A stretch of 64,000 bases of DNA from positions 1-64,000 of the forward strand of contig NZ_FOQY01000033.1 in NCBI RefSeq assembly GCF_900113865.1, read 5' to 3'. The notes under the pieces are model-generated. The model saw only the letters and a program-made list of their open reading frames with translations. It did not search any database and was not told the origin of the DNA. Numbering within the stretch: position 1 is the stretch's first letter; each line of letters starts with the position of its first letter. This document shows positions 1 to 8,631 of this stretch, in pieces. A program made the position numbers and the translations under genes. The DNA comes from Streptosporangium canum (GTDB taxonomy: Bacteria; Actinomycetota; Actinomycetes; Streptosporangiales; Streptosporangiaceae).

Positions 1-270
1 GTTGCGGAGATTGGCGTGCAGCGTGGCGTAGGCGTCGGTGACCTTCTTGATGACGTGCTGCGCGGCCTGAGCCGCCAGCCCGTAGTTGTCCTTGATCTGC
101 CCGTAGGCGTGCCGGCGCAGGTCGTAATTGCGAAACACCCGCCGCTGGTGGGCGAGCGCCGCCACCCAGGTGGCCGCCTCGTTGACCGCGCGCAGGGTCG
201 CCTCCAGCGCCGCCGCCTGCTCAGGCGTCGGCAGGAGTCTCACCTGCACCACCAGCTTCACCTCGAACAC
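1..270 (-). CDS. tnpB: TnpB-type RNA-guided nuclease homologue, N-terminal part (cut by window edge)
   Basis: The reverse strand from a GTG at 270 reads VKLVVQVRLLPTPEQAAALE, the typical start of the OrfB/TnpB family (RuvC-like RNA-guided nucleases of IS200/IS605 and IS607 elements). It continues without a stop for 90 codons to base 1, so the helix-turn-helix and RuvC parts lie outside the window. It is head-to-head with the Y1 transposase at 286, the divergent layout seen in IS605-type elements. Whether the protein is complete cannot be judged here. Confidence 0.8.
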   Translation of the reverse strand, partial: MFEVKLVVQVRLLPTPEQAAALEATLRAVNEAATWVAALAHQRRVFRNYDLRRHAYGQIKDNYGLAAQAAQHVIKKVTDAYATLHANLRN

Positions 271-285
271 TCTAGCGTTGGGTCC

Positions 286-714
286 ATGTCACCGAGATGG
301 GAACCGAACCCCGAGATAAGAAGAGGTCGAAGCGTTGTCTACGCGCTTCACGCGCATTTGGTCTTCACCCCGAAGTATCGGCGAGGGGTGTTCACCGACG
401 AGATTCTGCGCCGCTGCGCAGACATCATGATCGAGGTGTGCGACAGTTTCGGGGCCGAGCTGCTCGACTTCAACGGCGAGGAAGATCACGTGCACCTGCT
501 CGTGCACTACCCACCCAAAGTCGCCCTCTCGACGCTGGTGAACAGCCTCAAAGGCGTGTCCGCCCGGCTACTGCGCAAGGAATATCCGGCACATATCCGT
601 ACGTATCTGTGGGGCGGGCATTTCTGGTCGCCGTCGTACTTCGCCGCCTCCTGCGGCGGCGCACCCCTATCGATCATCAAGGAGTACATCGAAAACCAGA
701 AGCGTCCGGGCTGA
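286..714 (+). CDS. tnpA: IS200/IS605 Y1 transposase TnpA
   Basis: A 142-residue protein of the usual TnpA length (about 130-155). It contains the HUH metal-binding motif in GEEDHVHLLVHYPP and the beta-strand LHAHLVFTPKYRRGVF near the start; the C-terminal helix that carries the catalytic tyrosine in this family contains IIKEYIENQ. TnpA proteins cut and rejoin single strands at subterminal hairpins, with peel-and-paste movement. The start at 286 is chosen because homologous sequence begins there; the open frame extends further upstream but there it is antisense to tnpB. It looks intact, and its partner tnpB lies divergently next to it. Confidence 0.9.
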   Translation: MSPRWEPNPEIRRGRSVVYALHAHLVFTPKYRRGVFTDEILRRCADIMIEVCDSFGAELLDFNGEEDHVHLLVHYPPKVALSTLVNSLKGVSARLLRKEYPAHIRTYLWGGHFWSPSYFAASCGGAPLSIIKEYIENQKRPG

Positions 715-727
715 GCCGCTCGACGGC

Positions 728-1222
728 CTACCGGTCACCACACCGCTCGGGCCTTGGCGGCCCTCCCGCGCTGTCGTTTCCTGCCGGGCGTGAACGCCCG
801 GGGTTCCACGCCAGATCACGCTGAACCGGGGCGACTTCAGGCGAGTGAGCCTCCTCGTGTTGTGTCACCGCGTAGCCGGGTACGGACGGCCACCGAACCG
901 TCAACACCACCGACTCCTCTTCCGCGAACCAGGAGTGGTCGACCCCGTGACCCCACACGACGAAATCACCCTGTTCCTGCAGGAGAACGCTGCGGCCGGG
1001 GAGTTCGACGCGGAAGCGACCGCTGATGAGCACCAGGAGCGCCGTTCGTTCCTCACCTCTCACCCACTGCAGTCGCTCGTCGCCACGCGGATGGACGCCC
1101 CATTTGATCTCCACAGCCTCGCTGTGGCGAGGATCATCGGTGTCCTTGAAGTGCCCAAGGAGCCATCCCCGGTCCAGTGCCGCATCCTTGCCCGCGTTAC
1201 CCACGTACACGCTGTCGTCCAT
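728..1222 (-). CDS. Cupin-domain protein with a C-terminus rewritten by the IS element
   Basis: A 164-residue frame. Residues about 35-115 form a small cupin barrel (LLVLISGRFRVELPG, then FVVWGHGVDHSWFAEEES and VVLTVRW), a fold used for small-molecule sensing or simple enzymes; no substrate can be named. After about residue 125 the reading frame runs into the end of the neighbouring IS200/IS605 element: the last 30-40 residues include the antisense of its hairpin and look non-native (Pro/Arg/Gly-rich). The original stop codon therefore seems to have been displaced by the insertion. The cupin core is intact, so the protein may still work. Confidence 0.6.
   Translation of the reverse strand: MDDSVYVGNAGKDAALDRGWLLGHFKDTDDPRHSEAVEIKWGVHPRGDERLQWVRGEERTALLVLISGRFRVELPGRSVLLQEQGDFVVWGHGVDHSWFAEEESVVLTVRWPSVPGYAVTQHEEAHSPEVAPVQRDLAWNPGRSRPAGNDSAGGPPRPERCGDR
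784..801. repeat. Subterminal hairpin of the IS200/IS605 element
   Basis: CCGGGCG, loop TGAA, CGCCCGG forms a perfect 7-bp stem about 70 bp past the tnpA stop. Subterminal imperfect hairpins of this kind are the TnpA recognition sites in this family. The exact cut site was not identified. Confidence 0.6.
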
Positions 1223-1612
1223 GCGTCCGGACGCTAGCAGCCACTCACGGGAGCGCGATCAACGCTTTCGCGAGCAGCCCCGGGAAGTTCCGCGGCTCTC
1301 GGATCCCGGGATGCCCCTCTTCTGCAGGGGTGGCGCCGTCTTCGCACCCGGGTACGGCCGCCGCCCTGGTCGACGAAGGACAACGCACCGTGCGACGCCA
1401 ACCGCAGGTCGCCGAGAGGGAGCCGTCCCAGCGGCCGGCGTCGCCCAGGTAACCGAGTAGCGCTTTTAGAACCGCCCGCCCAGCCGCCCGCACGCCCGAT
1501 CCGGAGCAGGTCGGCGCCCGCGTGGCGGGCGGCGGTGGCTAACCCGTGGCGAGCTCATTGATCAGGCGGTCTCGATCGCCGCCCATCTCGGTGACGCGCC
1601 CCTGCTGCGTGA
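1223..1612. other. Intergenic stretch without a supportable gene
   Basis: About 390 bp between the cupin gene and the MazG-like gene. Open frames here (for example 1245-1493 on the minus strand) have no recognisable family, weak codon bias and no ribosome binding site. I see no strong hairpin. Confidence 0.5.
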
Positions 1613-2014
1613 TCACGGCGGCGGATTCCCCTGGTCACCGTCGCTCTCCATCGCATCTTCGCTGAGCACTGCGCCGGCCGCTCGGCTTCCGCTCTGTGCG
1701 GAAAGCCGGTCAGGATGCCACGGCATCCATTTCCGCTCGACTTCCACCTCCAGGTCGACGTCGTGATGCCGTGCCATGAGCAGGACCTGGGACAGGACAT
1801 CGGCGAGTTCGGATCGAAAGCCCACCTCCAGCTCCTGCGGAGAGTGCCCTTTGTCTCTGGCCTGCCCGGAGCGCATGAGGAACATTTGGGTCAGCTCGCC
1901 GACTTCCTCCTGAAGCTTCAGCAGGAACCACGTGTCGTCTCGGATGATCCCGTGCTTGCGGGCGTAGGTGCTCGACACTGCTTCGACCTGTTCGGTGAGC
2001 TGCCTCAGATCCAT
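1613..2014 (-). CDS. MazG-like nucleotide pyrophosphohydrolase
   Basis: A 133-residue all-alpha NTP pyrophosphohydrolase of the MazG/dUTPase-like superfamily, which hydrolyses (d)NTPs to NMP and PPi to clean nucleotide pools. The metal-binding signature is visible: EExxE in LKLQEEVGELTQMF (about residues 36-49), then ExxD in RSELADVLSQVLL. The start is taken at ATG 2014, where family-like sequence begins (MDLRQLTEQVEAV); longer upstream reading is Pro/Arg/Ser-rich and unsupported. The C-terminal 25 residues are low-complexity. A single-domain MazG of this size is usually house-cleaning or phage-related. Confidence 0.8.
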   Translation of the reverse strand: MDLRQLTEQVEAVSSTYARKHGIIRDDTWFLLKLQEEVGELTQMFLMRSGQARDKGHSPQELEVGFRSELADVLSQVLLMARHHDVDLEVEVERKWMPWHPDRLSAQSGSRAAGAVLSEDAMESDGDQGNPPP

Positions 2015-2279
2015 GCCGGGAGTGTAGAAGGCGGCTCTGACAACTGCCGTAGGCGATCTCATCTCCGTGTTGCCGGCGGATGCGGCACTCCGACGGAGGT
2101 GCCTCGACGGTTTCGGCGGCACCGGCCGATGCGCCGCAGACGGCGGCTGCGACGCATCGGTCATTATTCGATCGAAGCATCCTGGATCAGTCCATGCCGT
2201 ACCCTGGACGATCACACTTCTCCATGGCGTTGGACAGGCCGGCCCATGCTCGACAGGTGGCTCACCGAACACGATCTGG

Positions 2280-3173
2280 GTGGGATGTCCGACGTCCTGC
2301 ACGTGCGGCCACCTCACGGCCAATAACCAGGTCGATCCGCAGGCCGCGCAGGACTGGCTCGGCCGTGAACTGCTGCGCAACTACGTGCCGGCCGACGAAC
2401 TGAACGTGCTGGAGGCGGTCTTTCGCGACCTGGGACTGCCCGAGCTCGCCGATCACCTGATCAAGCACAAGTTCCCCTCCGATCCCAAGGTCCGCAGCGG
2501 CGACTTCGGCGAGGCGTTGAGCGGGGCGTTGTTTCGCCGGGTGCGGCGCTGGTGCGTGCCCATCTTGAAGCTGCGCTACAAGCACCGGTCCGACCAGCCG
2601 GTGCAGGGCGTCATGGGCGACCTACTCTCCAGTATCACCTTCGTGGCGGCCCGCCTGTCCGGGCGCGGGCTGACGCTGGGCAGCCACATCGGGCAGCTGC
2701 TGGTTTCCGAGTTCCGCGTGGAGCGGCACATCGTGCTGGTCCAAGACGAGCGGCATCGGGATAGGCGGGTGGTCGAGCGGCTGGAGCCGGAGTTGACGGA
2801 GCAGACGGAGGTGACAGTGATCCGCCTTCCCGAGCTGCGGGACGTGATGGTCGGCGGTGCCGTGGACGTGGGCGAGTCGTATGAGGACGCGGCGGCCCGC
2901 GAGCTGTCTGAGGAGCTGGGCGCCGGTGTCCCGGTTCGTTTCATGTTCAAGTTCCTGTGCCGGGATGGAGTCAGCCCTGTCTGGTTCGGGGTGCATGAGG
3001 CCGTGATCACCGAGTCATTGGTTCCAGATCTGTCCGAGATCGCTTGGCATGCCTGGCTCACAGGGCTCGAACTGCGGGAGGCCGTTGATCGATGGCCTTT
3101 CGTTCCCGGTGGGCGAGGGGCGTTGCGCCGATACTTGGTATTCGGGAACGAGGACCGGTCATCGGCTGGCTGA
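2280..3173 (+). pseudogene. Chimeric frame: HamA-like (DUF1837) fragment joined to a Nudix hydrolase C-terminal half
   Basis: From about 2328 the protein reads like the core of the HamA/DUF1837 family, nuclease effector of Hachiman defence: VRSGDFGEALSG followed by VPILKLRYKHRS and PVQG. The similarity stops near base 2610. An unassigned stretch of about 65 residues follows, then a clear Nudix box, GGAVDVGESYEDAAARELSE plus ELG (G-x5-E-x7-REUxEExGU), with the usual Nudix C-terminal half FMFKFLCR...WFGVHEAVI. The part of the Nudix fold before the box is missing and there is no HamB helicase nearby. I read it as an in-frame recombination product. The 5' end is uncertain; GTG 2280 is the nearest in-frame start. 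Confidence 0.45.
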
Positions 3174-3332
3174 TCGGCGGCATCATGTCGAGTGGGTGGC
3201 TCAGCTGCATGGCCCGATTCCCGTAGTCCGGGCTGGCCGCCGACGTATTCCGGTGTCACGCCCGCTGTCCGTGGGCATGTCGGGATCGGTCGACCAGGTC
3301 ATCAACTGCTGCCGCGCTACCCAGTCCCGTCT

Positions 3333-4559
3333 CTAGACACCTCCTATGCGGCTCTGCGCCGCTGGCACCACTCTGCCGATCGTAGTGGCGAGCGTGGCTC
3401 CGAGGATGCTGACGCCGACCAGGGTCAGCCAGATCGCGGCTGTCTCGGTGGACAGCAACCCGGAGAGCGCGGCCGGAGCGACCGCTCCTGCGACAGTCAC
3501 GGCGAGCTGGTTGAGGGCCAAGTACCGGCCGCGGAGAGCGTCTGGGGCGCTCTCCGCGGCGACAGTCGACGTGATGGGGCCGCCGAGGATTTCACCGAAG
3601 GTGTAGCTGGCTGCACCGAGCAACACGACGCCGACCGCGAGGGCGAGCGCAGCCACGTGGTCGGCGGCGAGGAACAGGAGGTAACCGGCCGCAAAGCAGG
3701 CGTGTCCGGCGACGAGGACGCGGCTGCGGATCCGCCCGCTGAGCCACCCGAGGACGACGTCTTGGCCGAAGCCGACCATCAGGGTGTTGAGCGTGAAGAC
3801 CAGGCCGGCGGTCCAGCCAGGCAGTCCCAGCACGTCCACGGCGTAGACCGGTATCGCGATGTTGAGGGCGAACAAGGAGATCGCGAAGCACAGTTGATGT
3901 GCGACCAGTGACAGGTACCGCCGGTCCCGGAGCACGCGCCCCCAGCCTCCAGCAGCGTCCTGGCCCGCCTCGGGACGGACATTCGGCACGGTGCGCATCA
4001 GAACGAAGGCGGTGACATAGGACAGGGCGTTGACGATCACGATCCCGGCGTAGGCGCCGTGAGTATCGAAACTGACCGCGACGGCGGAGAGGAGGCCGCC
4101 GAGTGCGTAGCCGAGGTTGCGTACCGACCCCAGAAGACCGAACCAGCGCTCGCGTTGGCCGGGCGCGGCCAGCGCCGTGACGGTCGCGCCGTAGCAGCTG
4201 AAGGACACCGCCCGCCCGGCACTGTTCAACCAGGCGCAGATGGCGATCTGCCATGTCTGGTCCACGAGGAGATACCCGGCGAAGCCGAGCGCCTGGGCCA
4301 GGTTTGCCGCCTGCAGTATCGGCTTGGCGCCGTACCGGTCGACCAGTCCTCCGACCAGAGGGCCCACCGGGAGCGCCAGCAGCCCGGCCGTCGTCAGTGC
4401 CGCGCCCACCTGCACCAGCGTCAGCGGCGTCGTGGCCAGGAAATACAGCATCGAAACGGGGACGAAGACACCGGTGCCGATCGAGTCGATGATGATCGCT
4501 GCGACGAAACGGCCGTGTCGAGCTGTCGATGGACGGACCGTGTAATCAGGAATAGACAC
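3333..4559 (-). CDS. MFS efflux transporter
   Basis: A 408-residue, 12-helix major facilitator protein. The loop 2-3 signature is GGLVDRYGAKPIL, followed by alternating hydrophobic segments to the end. The start MSIPDYTVRP precedes the first helix. It is transcribed divergently from the HxlR regulator at 4616 with about 55 bp between the starts and a palindrome in the gap, the standard layout of a drug or metabolite exporter under local repression. The substrate cannot be told from sequence. Confidence 0.85.
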   Translation of the reverse strand: MSIPDYTVRPSTARHGRFVAAIIIDSIGTGVFVPVSMLYFLATTPLTLVQVGAALTTAGLLALPVGPLVGGLVDRYGAKPILQAANLAQALGFAGYLLVDQTWQIAICAWLNSAGRAVSFSCYGATVTALAAPGQRERWFGLLGSVRNLGYALGGLLSAVAVSFDTHGAYAGIVIVNALSYVTAFVLMRTVPNVRPEAGQDAAGGWGRVLRDRRYLSLVAHQLCFAISLFALNIAIPVYAVDVLGLPGWTAGLVFTLNTLMVGFGQDVVLGWLSGRIRSRVLVAGHACFAAGYLLFLAADHVAALALAVGVVLLGAASYTFGEILGGPITSTVAAESAPDALRGRYLALNQLAVTVAGAVAPAALSGLLSTETAAIWLTLVGVSILGATLATTIGRVVPAAQSRIGGV

Positions 4560-4570
4560 AACCCGGGACG

Positions 4571-4585
4571 GTATAGATTGTATAC
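4571..4585. promoter_or_regulatory. Putative HxlR operator
   Basis: GTATA-GATTG-TATAC is a perfect 5-bp-arm palindrome in the 55-bp gap between the divergent MFS and HxlR genes, followed by a second GTATC-like half. HxlR-family proteins bind GTA-rich dyads of this kind, so autoregulation and control of the pump are likely (inference). Confidence 0.55.
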
Positions 4586-4615
4586 TGGTATCTACAACGC
4601 TACCGGGAGTCGTGC

Positions 4616-4978
4616 ATGGGTAAGGCCTACAACATCATGGCCGCGACCTGCCCCAGTCGCACCGTTCTGCACCGGATCGGGGCGCGCTGGACGGTGTTCA
4701 TCGTCAACGCGCTGGACAACAGGCCGATGCGATTCACCGAGCTCAAGGCGCACATCCGGGGGATCACACCGAAGGCGCTCACCGAGACGCTTCGCGCGAT
4801 GGAGTACGACGGTCTGATCTCTCGCACGGAGATTCCCGCAAATCCCCCGCATGTCGAGTACGCCCTCACCGACCTCGGTCGGTCACTGCTGGCACCTCTA
4901 CGTGCCGTCCGGGAATGGGCCGAGAGCCACGTCCCCGACATCGAACGCGCCCGCGCACAAGCCGACGCGCAACGGTAA
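4616..4978 (+). CDS. HxlR-family winged-helix regulator
   Basis: A 120-residue protein of the normal HxlR length. The N-terminus has the family cysteine (ATCPSRTVLHRIGARWTVFI), followed by the winged helix MRFTELKAHIRGITPKALTE (about residues 37-56) and the wing HVEYALTDLGRSL. HxlR proteins are dimeric sensors of aldehydes, quinones or redox state and often repress an adjacent divergent gene, here the MFS pump. The single Cys near residue 12 could be the sensing residue, as in YodB/HypR types; this is inference. Confidence 0.88.
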   Translation: MGKAYNIMAATCPSRTVLHRIGARWTVFIVNALDNRPMRFTELKAHIRGITPKALTETLRAMEYDGLISRTEIPANPPHVEYALTDLGRSLLAPLRAVREWAESHVPDIERARAQADAQR

Positions 4979-5232
4979 CCCGCTCGCCGATCGGTGCACC
5001 GCCGACACCCCGGCAGGGCCGCTTCTCATTGATGTGCCGCCGGCTCAGCGACGACACAGTGCCCCGGGGATGCTCACTGAGGTGCCTCGGTGATTCCGGA
5101 CAGCGCCCCCGCCACAAGTCCGGGACGAGTATCTGAACCAGCCGTTCGCAGCATGAATCAACCGTAGAGCAGCTGTCCGGAGAACGCGGGGCACACCACT
5201 GGCCCGCGCCCGCCGGATACTGGGCCGACCAC

Positions 5233-5277
5233 GGCCGGCGCCGAGACAGCCGTCGGCGGTCTCGGCGCTGGCCGTTT
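5233..5277. terminator. Bidirectional hairpin terminator between convergent genes
   Basis: Arms 5233-5247 and 5259-5273 (CGCCGAGAC paired with GTCTCGGCG, extended by GGCC/GGCC with one internal mismatch) form a strong stem followed by GTTT. It sits in the roughly 300-bp gap between the HxlR gene (+) and the oxidoreductase gene (-) and can stop both. Nothing else was found in 4979-5232. Confidence 0.6.
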
Positions 5278-6377
5278 CATGTCAGGCGCTGCCGTTCACC
5301 GGTTTCTGCGGCGTGCCTGATGGCGTCGAGAATCCGATGTGTGCCGGCGGCGGTGGCGAAGTCGGGCTCGATCGGCTCGCCGCTGCGGATCCCGCGCGCC
5401 AGGTCGGAGTAGACCCGGTGGACATTGCGTACGGCGGGTGGAGCGTCAGGCAGGACCCGGCGATAGCGGTCCGGTATGGGTAGCTCGACCGGGGCGCCGG
5501 TGCCGTCGGCGAAGTGCAGGGTGAACTGCGGGCCGACCAGCGAGTCGTTCGCTGAGGACAGGACCAGCCGCCCGGCCCGCCCGTGCACCTCGATCCTGAA
5601 GCCGTCGCCGCTGGGGCCGCCGGTCATGAGGTGTACGGACACCGCGGCGCCGGACTCCAGGAGTCCGCTGACCACGATCTGGTCGGGCGAGGTCACCTCG
5701 ATCCGCTCGCCGGTCTCCTCCAGCGTGATGCGGGTGAGGCGGGTCGCCAGCGTCGCCGACAGTTCGGTGATGTCGCCCACGACGGATCGGAACATGTCGA
5801 TGGAGTGCCCGCCCACCACCGCGAGATGGTTCACCCCCTTGGTCTGATCGAACAGCGCCGCATACCGTTGCGACCACACCTCCGGCGTCGCCAGCGAGTA
5901 GGTGAGCGAGGCCGACAGCACCTCGCCTGCCTTACCTTGCGCCAGTAGGTCGCGCAGAAAGCGGATCGCGGGATGGTTCCTGCTCTGTAGGCCGACCGCA
6001 TGCCGTACGGCTGCCTTTTCCGCGAGCGTGTGGAGGTCTTCCGCGATGGTGGCGGACAGGGCCAGGGGCCATTCGCTGTAGACGTGCTTGCCCGCCGCGA
6101 TGGCGGCCTGCACGAGCCCGTCGCGCTTGGTCAGTTGCACCGCGATGGTCACCAGGTCGACCTCCGGGTGGGCCATGAGTGCGTACGGGTCGTCGAAAGC
6201 GTGAGCGGCGCTCCAGACTTCGGCTGCGGCATCGGCGGACTCCATGCTGGTGCCGGCGATCGCGGTGATCTCGTAGTCGGGCAGCGCCGCCAGCGCGGGC
6301 AGGTGAACGGCCCGTGCCCAGCCGCGCGCCGCATGTCCGCCGACCACTCCGACTCGGATGCGCGGGGGAGTGCTCAT
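5277..6377 (-). CDS. Gfo/Idh/MocA-family oxidoreductase lacking the catalytic Lys (Gal80-like)
   Basis: A 366-residue protein with an N-terminal Rossmann fold (RVGVVGGHAARGWARAVHLP, residues 8-27) and a C-terminal alpha/beta domain typical of NAD(P)-dependent sugar and inositol dehydrogenases. At the conserved EKP motif the sequence is SEWPLAL (residues 101-107): the catalytic lysine is replaced by tryptophan. Gal80-type members of the fold, which act as regulators, also lack it, so enzymatic activity is doubtful. The ATG overlaps the TGA of the upstream DHA2 pump (ATGA at 6374), so the two are translationally coupled and share one promoter. Confidence 0.85.
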   Translation of the reverse strand: MSTPPRIRVGVVGGHAARGWARAVHLPALAALPDYEITAIAGTSMESADAAAEVWSAAHAFDDPYALMAHPEVDLVTIAVQLTKRDGLVQAAIAAGKHVYSEWPLALSATIAEDLHTLAEKAAVRHAVGLQSRNHPAIRFLRDLLAQGKAGEVLSASLTYSLATPEVWSQRYAALFDQTKGVNHLAVVGGHSIDMFRSVVGDITELSATLATRLTRITLEETGERIEVTSPDQIVVSGLLESGAAVSVHLMTGGPSGDGFRIEVHGRAGRLVLSSANDSLVGPQFTLHFADGTGAPVELPIPDRYRRVLPDAPPAVRNVHRVYSDLARGIRSGEPIEPDFATAAGTHRILDAIRHAAETGERQRLT

Positions 6378-7798
6378 CGGGCTGCCGCCAAAGGTGCCTC
6401 GGTGACGGCTTCGCCGTACTGGTCCTTGAGTGCGGCCCAGGTCACGACCCAGCCGAGGAACACCAGGACGGCGGCGACCAGGAAGGCCAGGCTGTAGCCG
6501 TCGCGCAGCGCCGTCACGGTCTGCACACCCTGGGCGGCCAGGGTGTTGCTGCGCCCGGTGGCCACCGTCGCCAGTACGGCGAGGCCGACCGCGGCCCCGG
6601 CCTGCTGGGCGGTGTTGTTCAGGCCGGAGGCGAGCCCGGCGTCAGCGGGCGAGACGCTCGACATGGCGCGCATGATCACTGCTGGGACGGCGAGGCCCAT
6701 GCCAAGCCCTTGGGTGAACAGCGTCGGGGCGATGTCGATCCAGTAGTCGCCGTCCACCGGCGCCCGGCTGAGGAGCAGCAGACCGAGGCCGAGGGCGAGC
6801 AGGCCTGTCAGCAGCACGCGGCGGGTGCCGAAGCGCGCGGTGAGCCGGGCTGAGAAGAACAGCGACACGGTGCCGATCACCAGCGGGGCGGGCAGGAAGG
6901 CCAGGCCAGTCTGCATCGAGTCGTATCCGAGCACCCGCTGCAGGTACAGGGCGTTGAGGAACTGGAAGCCGAATCCGGCGGCGAATACCAGCACCACCAC
7001 GATGTTGGCACCGGTGGTCTCACGGTTGCGGAAGATCCGCAACGCCAGCAGCGGCCGGGCGGCCTTGGCCTGGCGCACGACGAACGCCGCCAGCAGGACG
7101 ACGGCCACCACACCGTACGCGATCAGCTCGCCGGCGCCTCGGTGCCCCTCGGAGGTCTGCGAGATGGTGAAGACGCCGAGCGACAGGCCCGCGGTGACCA
7201 GGACGGCGCCGACGGCGTCGGCCCCCGCGCGCAGGCCGAGTGACTCCTCAGCGGAGAGCAACCGGATCCCGGCGATCAGGGCCAGGGCGCCGATCGGCAG
7301 GTTGATCAGGAACACCCAGTGCCAGCCGAGTGCTTCGGTGATGAGGCCGCCGGTGATCAGCCCGGCTGAGGCGCCTCCGGCTGAGACGAAGCTGTAGATC
7401 CCCATGGCCCTGGCCTGCTCGCCGGGCTCCGGGAACAGCTTCATGATCATGCTGAGGATCACCGCCGAGGCCAGCGCGGCCCCGATCCCCTGCAGGGCCC
7501 GACCCCCGATCAGCATTTCCTGACTGGTGGCCATGCCGCACAGCAACGAGGCGAGGGTGAACACGGTCATGCCTGCGAGGAACACCCGCTTGCCGCCCAG
7601 CAGGTCGCCGAGGCGGCCCGACAGCATGAGCAGGCCGGCGAACGCGATCAGGTAGGAGTTCACCACCCAGGACAGGCCGGCCTGGGAGAAGTGCAGGTCG
7701 TTCTGGATGGTGGGCAGGGCGACGGTGACGATCGTCCCATCGAGGATGATCATGAGTTGCATCACGCAGAGCACTAGGAGTGCTGCCCATCGGTTCAT
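6374..7798 (-). CDS. DHA2-family (EmrB/QacA-type) MFS exporter
   Basis: A 474-residue, 14-helix drug:H+ antiporter. Motif D1 LDGTIVTVALPTIQNDL lies in helix 1, motif A is SGRLGDLLGGKRVFLAGM, and motif C-like Gly-rich segments lie in helix 5. The start MNRWAALLV is chosen because GAAAGAGAG lies just upstream; an in-frame ATG 21 bp earlier is possible. It is followed with a 4-bp overlap by the Gfo/Idh-type gene and is divergent from a TetR gene, with two operator-like repeats between. Confidence 0.88.
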   Translation of the reverse strand: MNRWAALLVLCVMQLMIILDGTIVTVALPTIQNDLHFSQAGLSWVVNSYLIAFAGLLMLSGRLGDLLGGKRVFLAGMTVFTLASLLCGMATSQEMLIGGRALQGIGAALASAVILSMIMKLFPEPGEQARAMGIYSFVSAGGASAGLITGGLITEALGWHWVFLINLPIGALALIAGIRLLSAEESLGLRAGADAVGAVLVTAGLSLGVFTISQTSEGHRGAGELIAYGVVAVVLLAAFVVRQAKAARPLLALRIFRNRETTGANIVVVLVFAAGFGFQFLNALYLQRVLGYDSMQTGLAFLPAPLVIGTVSLFFSARLTARFGTRRVLLTGLLALGLGLLLLSRAPVDGDYWIDIAPTLFTQGLGMGLAVPAVIMRAMSSVSPADAGLASGLNNTAQQAGAAVGLAVLATVATGRSNTLAAQGVQTVTALRDGYSLAFLVAAVLVFLGWVVTWAALKDQYGEAVTEAPLAAAR

Positions 7799-7825
7799 CG
7801 ATCGCTCTCTTTCTCGCATCAAATA

Positions 7826-7896
7826 ACACGATACGTGTCGTGTCTCAGGATTGTGAGGCCTCCTCCAGCCGTCCGTCAACACGACACGTACCGTTT
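7826..7896. promoter_or_regulatory. Two TetR operator-like dyads
   Basis: ACACGATACGTGTCGTGT (7826-7843) is a near-perfect palindrome. A related copy, ACACGACACGTACCGT, begins at 7879, 53 bp further on. Both lie between the divergent pump and TetR starts, so binding would cover both promoters. Repressor assignment is by position. Confidence 0.6.
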
Positions 7897-7913
7897 CCTG
7901 ATAGCATGGCGTT

Positions 7914-8525
7914 ATGGCAACGTCACCGAACCCGCAACGACGCAGCGAGAAGAGCCATCGGGCGATCCTGGCCGCCGCCATGGAGCTGTGCACCACGGAG
8001 GGCTACGGCAAGGTGACGATCGAGGCCATCGCCGCGCGCTCAGGGGTCAGCAAGAAGACGATCTACCGGTGGTGGCCGGCAAAGGGCGCCGTCGTCTTGG
8101 AGGCGATGGTGGAGATGGTGGGCGAGGTGACCCAGTTTCCCGACACCGGTGACATCGTCACCGACCTCAGGAATCAGATGATCGCCGTGGTCGACTACTT
8201 CATGACCGGTCCTCGCGCCGCCGTCTACGCTGGGATCATCGCCGAGACCCAGCACGACGAGGCGCTCGCGCGCAATCTGCTCGAGCAACTGCTCGAACCC
8301 AGGATTCGGGCCGCACAGGAGCGGTTACGCCGCGCGCGGGATCAGGGGCAGTTCGCTCCTGACGCGGATCTGGAGATGGCCGTCGACCTGCTGTACGGAC
8401 CGATCTACTACCGGCTGCTCCTGCATCTGGGCGCGTACTCCCACAAGCAGATCGGCGCACTGATCGACCTGGTCATCGGTTCATTGGGGCCGGTGCGGCC
8501 GGCAGGGCCGCCACCGGTCCAATGA
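7914..8525 (+). CDS. TetR-family repressor of the adjacent pump
   Basis: A 203-residue protein. The N-terminal helix-turn-helix is VTIEAIAARSGVSKKTIYRW (about residues 36-55), preceded by the usual helix AILAAAMELCTTEG. The C-terminal part matches the AcrR/TetR_C type with a ligand pocket (VDLLYGPIYYRLLLHLG). The length is normal. The gene is divergent from the DHA2 pump and probably represses both transcripts through the paired dyads at 7826 and 7879. Confidence 0.9.
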   Translation: MATSPNPQRRSEKSHRAILAAAMELCTTEGYGKVTIEAIAARSGVSKKTIYRWWPAKGAVVLEAMVEMVGEVTQFPDTGDIVTDLRNQMIAVVDYFMTGPRAAVYAGIIAETQHDEALARNLLEQLLEPRIRAAQERLRRARDQGQFAPDADLEMAVDLLYGPIYYRLLLHLGAYSHKQIGALIDLVIGSLGPVRPAGPPPVQ

Positions 8526-8631
8526 CGTGCCGGGATCAGGTCTGTCGAGTGAGGCCCTGCTCGACCCCTCGATGATCTTGGACGCAGTGGGGCGCAGCCG
8601 ATGATGGAGTTGCCCCGGTTCGGTAGGCACG

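Noticed and set aside
1245-1493. An 82-codon minus-strand frame
   Set aside because: No ribosome binding site, no recognisable motif, atypical composition.
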